This document shows positions 1 to 4,830 of a stretch of 5,494 nucleotides of DNA, in pieces. Source of the stretch: QQUD01 sp039029915 (lineage in GTDB: Bacteria; Chloroflexota; Anaerolineae; Promineifilales; Promineifilaceae). Each line of letters begins with the position of its first letter. The first letter of the stretch is position 1. Position numbers and translations under genes: made by a program. The stretch is from assembly GCA_039029915.1 (NCBI GenBank), contig JBCCFD010000506.1:1-5494 (forward strand), given 5' to 3'. The notes beneath the pieces were generated by a model that saw only the letters and a list, made by a program, of their open reading frames with translations, was not told the DNA's origin and ran no database searches.

Positions 1-605
1 ACAGTGAATTGAGCATCAGTTGTACTAATGCCAGAGACGGACAATGTTTGATCACCATCGTTTTCAATATCAAAGGTGAGATCAGCAAAGCTTCCAACCA
101 CAACTTGACCAAAATCTAATTCAGGCACGGACAACCCGACATCTGCAGGAGGTGTTGTGCCTTCACCTGTCAACGGTATTGACACAGACGCCTCATCCGG
201 ATCGTTTGACACAATCACCAGCTCACCATTTATTGTACCAATCGAGGTAGGCATAAACTGGATTGTTACGTTAAGCGAATTTCCTGGTGCAATGTTTGCA
301 GGTAAGCTGGTTGGGTTTGTAACGGTGAATGAATTAATGGTGGTTGTCAAAGAGGATATGCTCAGTGTTTGCAAGCCATTGTTGAAGATTGTCAAGTTTT
401 GACTATCTTGTTGATTTTGCTCAATTTGCTCAAATTTAACAGTTGGCAAGCTGTATGCAATATCTGGTTCGTTGGATTGTGTTCCATCTTTGATGCTCAG
501 GGGGAGGTAAATATCAGTGGGTGATGCCTGGTATACACCTGACACATTACTCACGATGGAGACTAATATCAAGAGGACCATTGGCAACAATACGTTTCGT
601 TTCAT
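1..605 (-). CDS. Secreted ASH/HYDIN-type (choice-of-anchor D) repeat protein, 3' end beyond window
   Basis: An open frame of 201 codons runs from ATG at 605 off the left edge. An AGGA at 614-617, 8 nt upstream, supports this start. Residues 1-24 look like a signal peptide: K2-R3, then a hydrophobic stretch V5-V18. The mature part begins with an 'IYLPL' motif near residue 32, which I associate with secreted Chloroflexota proteins. Residues about 50-150 form one Ig-like beta-sandwich with ASH-domain marks: 'LTIFNNG' near 71, 'IAPGNSLNVTIQFMPTSIGT' near 105-124, 'VSNDPDE' near 132 and 'IPLTGEG' near 143. A second repeat starts near 154 ('ELDFGQVVVGS...FDIENDGDQTLSV') and is cut by the edge. Such repeats are common in exported bacterial surface proteins, usually as binding or spacer modules. 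The specific role is unknown. No ACGGCCGT motif occurs in it, and it is more AT-rich than the ATP-grasp and SDR genes. Confidence 0.85.
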   Translation of the reverse strand, partial: MKRNVLLPMVLLILVSIVSNVSGVYQASPTDIYLPLSIKDGTQSNEPDIAYSLPTVKFEQIEQNQQDSQNLTIFNNGLQTLSISSLTTTINSFTVTNPTSLPANIAPGNSLNVTIQFMPTSIGTINGELVIVSNDPDEASVSIPLTGEGTTPPADVGLSVPELDFGQVVVGSFADLTFDIENDGDQTLSVSGISTTDAQFT

Positions 606-1126
606 CTCTACATTCCTATAAAAATCATAAATGTCTGTGCTGCTAATTTTATTTTAAGCGGGTTCAGCACTTTGTTACCAAAGTTTTTAATACTTCTTCT
701 CTGGAAAAATTTAAAATTTCTTATGTAACGAAGTTTTCAGTTTGATTGTAGATAAGTGGAAAAATGATATTGGGGCCAATGCAGTTTATAAATTTCCTAT
801 CCCTAAGAAAATTGAAAACTTTCCCTAAATATTTTTAGCGATGTCTTTCCGATTACCTTCTACTGAATAAAGCGCTTACTGAATGGAGCAAGAAGATTAC
901 AATTTGAAATTTCTTTAGCTCCAACCTGCTGTATAGTTGCTCACAAATATTTTTTGATTTAATCAGCGGTTTAACTTTGCGAGCTTCTCAACAATTGACA
1001 GATTTTAGAATCGAGCTTCCTTAGTCAACTCTCTGTCAATGATAAAACACAGACTACTGGTCATTGGGAAGATGGTAATGTAGCTTACTTACGGCTTAAA
1101 TTGCGAGCATTGGGTGAAAGAAGGAG

Positions 1127-1159
1127 AGAAACGGCCGTCTCATGCAAACGGCCGTTTCT
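1127..1159. terminator. 12-bp stem-loop made of two ACGGCCGT copies, possible bidirectional terminator
   Basis: Arms 1127-1138 and 1148-1159 pair perfectly over 12 bp around a 9-nt loop (1139-1147). Each arm contains one copy of ACGGCCGT. On the plus strand it is followed by a T-rich run (1156-1170, interrupted by GAC), on the minus strand by a pyrimidine-rich tract. The GC-rich stem and U-rich flank fit an intrinsic terminator. It could stop transcripts from the SDR gene about 300 bp upstream on the minus strand, or from whatever once lay at 842-1163 on the plus strand. The hairpin is seen directly; the terminator role is inferred, because each arm is itself a genome-type repeat and the pairing may be incidental. 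Confidence 0.4.
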
Positions 1160-1342
1160 TTGACTTTTTCAAGTCTTGAGGAGAAGAATAGAGAGGAGTA
1201 GGAGGAAAGTTGTGCACCTCAATCAGTTGTGTGCTTCTGATTGAAGCTGTCGCCTGTATGCTTCTTAATATAAGTGAGAGTTATGATGAATCTGTTGGGG
1301 AAATGTAAAGAGTTTGTAAAATGGGTGAGTAAAGGATAAACC

Positions 1343-1456
1343 AGCTAGAGCTAGAGGATAGAGGGGGGCATTTGACGGAGAACGTTGCAAAATTAACACG
1401 CTGCAGCTTTGCAACCGGCAACTTTGTTTCTATAACTCTAGCTCAATCCTCTAGCT
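1343..1456. repeat. Nested inverted repeats downstream of the SDR gene
   Basis: Outer arms: 1350-1359 (GCTAGAGGAT) pairs with 1446-1455. The 8-mer AGCTAGAG at 1343-1350 has two complementary copies, at 1436-1443 and 1449-1456. Inner arms: GTTGCAAA at 1384-1391 pairs with TTTGCAAC at 1408-1415 across a 16-nt loop. The right edge lies 3 nt from the SDR stop codon. No T-run follows, so it is not a classical terminator. It could be a folded mRNA 3' end, a small mobile-element remnant, or another repeat array of the kind seen in the other spacers. Confidence 0.45.
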
Positions 1457-1458
1457 TC

Positions 1459-2280
1459 TTAAATGCCTGCGCCGCCGGTCACTTCGAGGGTGTGACCCGT
1501 AACGTAAGCAGCGAATGGGGAAGCGAGCATAATAATGCCGCCAGCTGCTTCTTCAGGCGTGGCCGGTCGCTGCAGCGGAATGGTCATTGGGGCCATACTC
1601 CGCAGGTTGTCTGGTATACCTAAAGCCACTTTCTGGCCATCAATTTCGATCGACGCCCCTTTATCTTTAGACTGGGTGAGGCGGGTATCAATAAATCCAA
1701 ACGCAACTGTGTTACAGCGAATACCTAAAAAGCCCCACTCTTTGGCAATGGTTTTCGTTAAACCAACAATGCCCATTTTGCCCGTCGCATAGTTAGCCTG
1801 TCCCACATTCCCGTGAAGCCCTGACGTAGATGAAACGTTGATAATGCAGCGAGGCTCCATAGCACCACCCGCTCTTTTTTCTTCTTTGGCGGGGTCGCGC
1901 ATGTAGGGGGCAACGGCGCGAATCATGCGGAAGGGGGCGGTGGCGTGCACGTCAATAATTTTTTGCCACTGCTCGTCCGTCATTTTGTGCGCCATGACGT
2001 CCCACGTAAATCCAGCATTGTTCACCAAGATATTTATCTTGCCGTATGTGTCGATGGTGGTTTGCATGAGGTGTTCAGGAAATTTAGGATCGGTAACATC
2101 ACCCGCAACGGCCGTTGCTTCACCACCAGCCATTTTTACTTCAGCCACAACCTCATCGGCTGGCTCTTGATTAAGATCGTTAACAATCACTTTTGCGCCA
2201 TTTTGGGCGAACAGTTTGGCGGCAGCGGCCCCAATGCCACGCCCCGCACCAGTGACGATAGCGACTTGATTTTGAAACAT
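1459..2280 (-). CDS. Short-chain dehydrogenase/reductase, FabG-like 3-oxoacyl reductase family
   Basis: This is a complete 273-residue classical SDR (Rossmann fold, soluble). The cofactor motif TGAGRGIG is at 10-17, and D35 after the second strand suggests NAD(H) over NADP(H). The structural NNAG is at 87-90. The catalytic triad is S151, Y164 and K168 within 'GQANYATGK'. The position that usually holds the tetrad Asn is H112 ('DVHATAPF'), a variation I recall from this subfamily. A 15-residue insert near 128-143, 'AFGFIDTRLTQ' near 193 and 'TPEEAAGGI' near 241 fit the group annotated as 3-oxoacyl-ACP or acetoacetyl-CoA reductases. The family's usual reaction is reversible reduction of 3-oxoacyl thioesters; the real substrate is not known here. 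An AGGAG at 2286-2290, 5 nt before the ATG, fixes the start. The upstream spacer is nearly all repeats, so co-transcription with the ATP-grasp gene is likely. Confidence 0.93.
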   Translation of the reverse strand: MFQNQVAIVTGAGRGIGAAAAKLFAQNGAKVIVNDLNQEPADEVVAEVKMAGGEATAVAGDVTDPKFPEHLMQTTIDTYGKINILVNNAGFTWDVMAHKMTDEQWQKIIDVHATAPFRMIRAVAPYMRDPAKEEKRAGGAMEPRCIINVSSTSGLHGNVGQANYATGKMGIVGLTKTIAKEWGFLGIRCNTVAFGFIDTRLTQSKDKGASIEIDGQKVALGIPDNLRSMAPMTIPLQRPATPEEAAGGIIMLASPFAAYVTGHTLEVTGGAGI

Positions 2281-2285
2281 GTGAA

Positions 2286-2290
2286 CTCCT
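2286..2290 (-). promoter_or_regulatory. Shine-Dalgarno of the SDR gene
   Basis: The minus strand reads AAGGAGTTCACATG. AGGAG lies 5 nt before the SDR start codon and is the clearest ribosome binding site in the window. It sits 4 bp from the period-7 array that starts at 2295. Confidence 0.75.
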
Positions 2291-2294
2291 TTTT

Positions 2295-2329
2295 AGGTGT
2301 CAGGTGTCAGGTCTTAGGTGTCAGGTAGG
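2295..2329. repeat. Degenerate period-7 tandem array (AGGTGTC)
   Basis: Five consecutive heptamers: AGGTGTC, AGGTGTC, AGGTCTT, AGGTGTC, AGGTAGG. Three are identical. The array lies just upstream of the SDR ribosome binding site and would be in the SDR 5' leader. Confidence 0.8.
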
Positions 2330-2330
2330 A

Positions 2331-2352
2331 TTGCAACGTTGCAACGTTGCAA
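2331..2352. repeat. Perfect 22-bp palindrome built from GCAACGTT units
   Basis: Positions 2331-2352 equal their own reverse complement over all 22 bases, because GCAACGTT repeats with period 8 and TTGCAA ends close each side. The 11-mer AACGTTGCAAA (2343-2353) recurs at 1381-1391 beyond the other end of the SDR gene. As DNA it could bind a dimeric protein; as RNA it would self-pair. The function is unknown. Confidence 0.8.
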
Positions 2353-2370
2353 AGTGTGCATTCAGAAGAA

Positions 2371-2419
2371 TTCATCCATCGGCCTTCTCCCTTCATCCTT
2401 CTGCCCTCATCCTTTCACC
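2371..2419. repeat. Degenerate period-7 tandem array (TTCATCC) entering the ATP-grasp 3' end
   Basis: Seven in-register heptamers on the plus strand: TTCATCC, ATCGGCC, TTCTCCC, TTCATCC, TTCTGCC, CTCATCC, TTTCACC. The last two units cover the stop codon (2407-2409) and the final three to four codons of the ATP-grasp gene, so the array has supplied or invaded its C-terminus. Confidence 0.7.
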
Positions 2420-3696
2420 AACAATGGTATCTCTTCATCTATATCGAACCTTAGCAGAGAATGGGCGTGGCGCAAGGCAGATTCGACGGCTTCTGGGGTT
2501 TTACCCGAGGCGAAGATGAAGCCAAGATAGCTTTCGCCTTCGGGCAGGGGAACAAGCCGATTGTTGAGGGGGGTTGTGATATTTATTTCATCGATAAATG
2601 GCACCTGTTGCGCCTCAGACTGCCCGTAAACGGCCCGCAGGATGCCCGCATGGGGAATCGGAATCATCATCACCCCACTCGCAGATTGCTCTCTTTTAAG
2701 CGAGCGAACATCAAAGCCACAAGCTTGCCTTAAAATTAGCTCTTCAAGTGAAAGCTGGCGCGGTTCACTGTTGTTTTCTTCTTCTAACAAAATGTCAAAA
2801 CGGAGGGATTGGGAGCAGAGTCCACCGATAGAACGGCCGTTTACCTCCACAATCCACGCCCCATCATCATTCACCCGTAGTTCCGCATGAACCGATCCCG
2901 TTTGTAAGCCCAACGCCTTGGCACCCGCCTCAGCGGTCTGGGTAATCCGGTCTTGGGTCTCTTGCGGTAGGCGAGAAGGTGTAATGTAAAGCGTTTCTTC
3001 AAAATAAGGACCTTCCAGCGGATCTGGTTTGTCAAAAAGGGCGAGGGTTTGTAAACGGCCGTTGTCCAAAATGCCCTCAAGCGCTACCTCAATACCGGGG
3101 ATATACGACTCGACAAGCATGCTTGAATTGGGGTCAATCCGCTTGAGCATTTGCCCCACTCGGCCAGTAGCCGCCCGAAGTTCTTCTGCATTATTAACCC
3201 GAATAACGCCACGGCTTCCGTTGAGGTGCAGCGGTTTGATGACACAGGGAAACCCTATTTCATCATTCACTCGCTGAATAACAGATGTTATCGCTTCGCT
3301 CAATTGAAACTGCATAAACGGGGGGGAAGCGACAACAGCTTTGGCCAGCAGTTGACGCATTAAGAATTTATCACGAGCGGCTTCGGAGGCTTGGACACTG
3401 TTGTGAGGTAGCCCCAGCGTTTGACTCACTTGAGCAGCTAAAGCGACGCCCGCATCATCAACGGCAATAATGGCGGTTAACGGCCGTTCCTCGGCATAGG
3501 TGAGGATTTGGGAAACGGCCGTTTCTAGATGTGAAAAATCAATGCCCAACTGCATGCCCCCCGGGTCCGCCAAGGGTTTGGGCATGTCAAGAACCTGCAC
3601 GACCTCAGCCCCCAGCTGCGCAGCCGCCGTCAAAAACGCCTCCGTGCGGTACGTTTGGGGAGTTGTCAGGAGCATGATTGTTGGGCGTTTACTCAT
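2407..3696 (-). CDS. ATP-grasp domain protein, carboxylate-amine ligase-like
   Basis: This is a complete 429-residue soluble protein with ATP-grasp architecture. The N-terminal pre-ATP domain spans about 5-105 ('IIAVDDAGVALAA' near 76). Entry to the grasp domain is 'RDKFLMRQLL' at 108-117. The ATP-binding lysine is K154 in 'PCVIKP', followed by the glycine loop 'NGSRGV' at 159-164. The hinge is 'MLVESYIPGIEVALEG' near 193-208. Metal ligands are E272 in 'HAELRV' and E284/N286 in 'VEVNGRS'. A C-terminal lobe ('GVMMIPIPHAGIL' near 341, 'PLPEGESYLGFIFA' near 383) resembles L-amino-acid ligases and related ATP-grasp enzymes. These activate a carboxylate as acyl-phosphate and join it to an amine or thiol; the substrates here cannot be told. 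An acidic insert (EEENNSE near 305-311) is unusual. The ATG has no Shine-Dalgarno, and a TAAAAT 6 nt upstream may give a leaderless mRNA. Three ACGGCCGT-type copies plus one more lie inside it. Confidence 0.88.
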   Translation of the reverse strand: MSKRPTIMLLTTPQTYRTEAFLTAAAQLGAEVVQVLDMPKPLADPGGMQLGIDFSHLETAVSQILTYAEERPLTAIIAVDDAGVALAAQVSQTLGLPHNSVQASEAARDKFLMRQLLAKAVVASPPFMQFQLSEAITSVIQRVNDEIGFPCVIKPLHLNGSRGVIRVNNAEELRAATGRVGQMLKRIDPNSSMLVESYIPGIEVALEGILDNGRLQTLALFDKPDPLEGPYFEETLYITPSRLPQETQDRITQTAEAGAKALGLQTGSVHAELRVNDDGAWIVEVNGRSIGGLCSQSLRFDILLEEENNSEPRQLSLEELILRQACGFDVRSLKREQSASGVMMIPIPHAGILRAVYGQSEAQQVPFIDEINITTPLNNRLVPLPEGESYLGFIFASGKTPEAVESALRHAHSLLRFDIDEEIPLLVKG

Positions 3697-3702
3697 GAAT
3701 CA

Positions 3703-3740
3703 ATTTTACTCTATTTATTCACCAATGTATCGGCCATTGG
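3703..3740 (-). promoter_or_regulatory. Possible promoter and operator of the ATP-grasp gene
   Basis: On the minus strand TAAAAT (3703-3708) ends 6 nt before the ATG, so transcription could begin at or next to the start codon. No good -35 is seen. About 13 bp upstream lies an inverted repeat, CCAATG (3722-3727) with CATTGG (3735-3740) around a 7-bp centre, which is operator-like in size and place. The 109-bp spacer (3697-3805) shows nothing else of note. This is inferred from sequence shape only. Confidence 0.25.
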
Positions 3741-3805
3741 AAGCATTTTTCTCACTTGCCAAACCCTTATAAGCAAGCTGATGACTCTGGTTAAAGAAAC
3801 TTAGA

Positions 3806-4204
3806 TTAATCAAAGCAATAGTCCAGCAATGAACTATCTTTCCAAGTTAGAATATATGCAATTCTCCATGTAATCACTTCTGAATCGGGGGAAATGCCTA
3901 GTTCAAATTGATTAAAATCCAACCAATGTTTGAGGCATAAATTAAAGAGGCAAATTCGTTTACCATAACGAGAGCCAGGTGTCAGTGTCCAACCTCGATC
4001 AAAGTACCATTTAAATATTTCCTCTGACGAATCACTACTACTTCTTAAAACGGCATATGTCATTAAAGTTTCGCTATTGGATAAAATTATTCGTCCATTT
4101 GAATAATTTCCATTCGGGTAATCTACAGGATTTTTACTAAGTAGAATTCCCAGAGAAAGCAACGAGCCGAGAATAACTAAGCAAATCTTGCCAAACTTAC
4201 CCAA
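3806..4204 (-). CDS. Unrecognised small membrane-anchored protein
   Basis: 132 residues; I do not recognise the family. Residues 6-23 (KICLVILGSLLSLGILLS) form one hydrophobic segment after a basic start, so the protein is probably a signal-anchored protein with its remainder (about 110 residues) outside the membrane, or is exported. The outer part shows a strand-helix pattern, 'TYAVLRSSSDSSEEIFKWYFDRGWTL' (spanning about 49-74), seen in various small exported domains where a short helix ends in 'Y..rGW'. Cysteines lie at 85, 90 and 130. The start is TTG at 4204: a TAA at 4217-4219 blocks anything further upstream, and the first ATG would delete the membrane segment. It overlaps the upstream gene by 8 bp, which implies translational coupling. 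It is more AT-rich than the ATP-grasp gene. Confidence 0.6.
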   Translation of the reverse strand: MGKFGKICLVILGSLLSLGILLSKNPVDYPNGNYSNGRIILSNSETLMTYAVLRSSSDSSEEIFKWYFDRGWTLTPGSRYGKRICLFNLCLKHWLDFNQFELGISPDSEVITWRIAYILTWKDSSLLDYCFD

Positions 4205-4586
4205 CGGCCGTTTCCGTTAAATCTTCATTACTTTTCTTAGAGACACCAAATCGACGAGATAAATCAAGCAGAAGCCGGTAGTTGCTTCGTTGTTCTAGCT
4301 CCTCAGCAAGATCATTAAAACCCATCTCTTTCGCTTTGTGACTAACCGCTTTCCAGTTTTGGGTTTTGCCTTTGAGGCTCCGCATCACGAGTTCAATCTG
4401 GCACGATAGTTTGTACTGATAGGGAATGCGGGGAGCGGATTTTTCAAAACGGCCGTATTCAGCTGGCCACATATCCTTAATCGCTTGCGCCTGCTCCGAT
4501 GACGCGACCTGTAGCGCCCGCCCGACGTGAATCCAAAACAAATCTCCATGCACAATCATTGATAACGCTACATTCTTTGGATCCAT
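4197..4586 (-). CDS. Unrecognised small soluble, mostly helical protein
   Basis: 129 residues with no signal peptide or membrane segment; I do not recognise the family. The sequence looks helical: 'FWIHVGRALQVASSEQAQAIKDMW' (17-40), then 'YKLSCQIELVMRSLKGKTQNW' (58-78), then 'LAEELEQRSNYRLLLDLSRRFG' (93-114). The tail is polar (SKKSNEDLTETAVG). The last residues T-A-V are encoded by an AACGGCCGTT palindrome. A consensus TATAAT at 4639-4644 gives a plausible promoter with a leader of about 46 nt, but no clear Shine-Dalgarno precedes the ATG. Its stop overlaps the TTG of the next gene by 8 bp, so the two are probably translated from one mRNA and may act together. Function unknown. Confidence 0.6.
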   Translation of the reverse strand: MDPKNVALSMIVHGDLFWIHVGRALQVASSEQAQAIKDMWPAEYGRFEKSAPRIPYQYKLSCQIELVMRSLKGKTQNWKAVSHKAKEMGFNDLAEELEQRSNYRLLLDLSRRFGVSKKSNEDLTETAVG

Positions 4587-4638
4587 AACTTATTCGTTGC
4601 TCACTTGGTTTGATGACTGGTCGTGCAAAAAAGAGAAC

Positions 4639-4644
4639 ATTATA
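4639..4644 (-). promoter_or_regulatory. Candidate -10 element (TATAAT) for the small gene pair
   Basis: The minus strand carries a perfect TATAAT about 52 bp before the ATG at 4586. No TTGACA-like -35 is found at 16-18 bp. It is the best promoter match upstream of the gene pair and suggests they start a new transcription unit after the MaoC gene. Confidence 0.4.
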
Positions 4645-4690
4645 CATGATCAGAGGGGTGTTTGGATCAGGGAGTTTGGAGATTCGGTAA

Positions 4691-4722
4691 GTCAGTATGT
4701 CAGTTAGTCAATTTGTCAATGT
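4691..4722. repeat. Period-8 tandem array (GTCARTNN)
   Basis: Four in-register octamers: GTCAGTAT, GTCAGTTA, GTCAATTT, GTCAATGT. It lies in the 244-bp spacer between the MaoC stop and the small gene pair. Confidence 0.65.
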
Positions 4723-4752
4723 GTTATTTGCTCAGTTGCTCCCTATGGGCAA

Positions 4753-4790
4753 ATTGGCGAAATAAGCAAACACGATAATCAATCGCCAAT
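4753..4790. repeat. 8-bp inverted repeat downstream of the MaoC gene
   Basis: ATTGGCGA (4753-4760) pairs with TCGCCAAT (4783-4790) across a 22-nt AT-rich loop. The right arm overlaps the AATCCCC array. A transcript from the MaoC gene could fold here, but there is no long U-run after it, so a terminator role is uncertain. Confidence 0.35.
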
Positions 4791-4830
4791 CCCCGATCCC
4801 TAATCCCCAATCCCCAGCTCCCCAATCCTC
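4781..4830. repeat. Period-7 tandem array (AATCCCC) with minus-strand G-quadruplex potential
   Basis: Units: AATCGCC, AATCCCC, GATCCCT, AATCCCC, AATCCCC, an 8-mer AGCTCCCC, then AATCCTC, ending directly at the MaoC stop codon (4831-4833). On the minus strand (the mRNA sense) five G-runs of 3-4 bases (4820-4823, 4812-4815, 4805-4808, 4798-4800, 4791-4794) are separated by loops of 3-4 bases. This meets the usual G3+N1-7 pattern for a G-quadruplex. Confidence 0.75.

Larger units (their letters stand above)
606..1458. other. AT-rich gene-poor spacer, 853 bp
   Basis: No convincing gene lies here. The 606-1000 part is clearly AT-rich and should carry the promoter of the secreted protein gene, but I see no good -35/-10 pair. 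A 6-bp stem (669-674 with 679-684) followed by a T-run at 684-689 is a weak terminator-like shape on the plus strand. Between 842 and 1163 the plus strand has open stretches broken by one TGA and one frame change, possibly a decayed gene. A strong 12-bp hairpin made of two ACGGCCGT motifs lies at 1127-1159. An 8-bp inverted repeat (1219-1226 with 1237-1244) and an 18-codon ORF (1283-1339) follow. The 1343-1456 part, downstream of the SDR stop, holds nested inverted repeats. Confidence 0.7.

Noticed and set aside
157..402. 81-codon plus-strand ORF
   Set aside because: It is antisense to the secreted protein, whose frame has a signal peptide, Shine-Dalgarno and domain repeats.
606..1458. Intact insertion sequence or RNA gene in the long spacer
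   Set aside because: No transposase frame, clear terminal repeats with target duplication, tRNA cloverleaf or rRNA-like sequence could be seen.
1372..2530. Several plus-strand ORFs of 70-127 codons opposite the SDR gene and across the repeat spacer
   Set aside because: They mirror the SDR frame or are translations of the heptamer arrays (for example the 'RCQVLGVR' tail); no domain or ribosome site supports them.
2461..3772. Plus-strand ORFs and one minus-strand ORF (2871-3080) within the ATP-grasp gene
   Set aside because: All are alternative-frame shadows of a complete, motif-rich ATP-grasp frame.
3806..4586. The two small genes as one frameshifted gene
   Set aside because: The second begins with a basic start and membrane segment typical of a true N-terminus, and the overlap is the usual coupled type.
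4781..4830. CRISPR array or telomere-like repeat
   Set aside because: Units are 7 bp with no spacers, and the TTAGGG-like string occurs once within a GGGGATT array.
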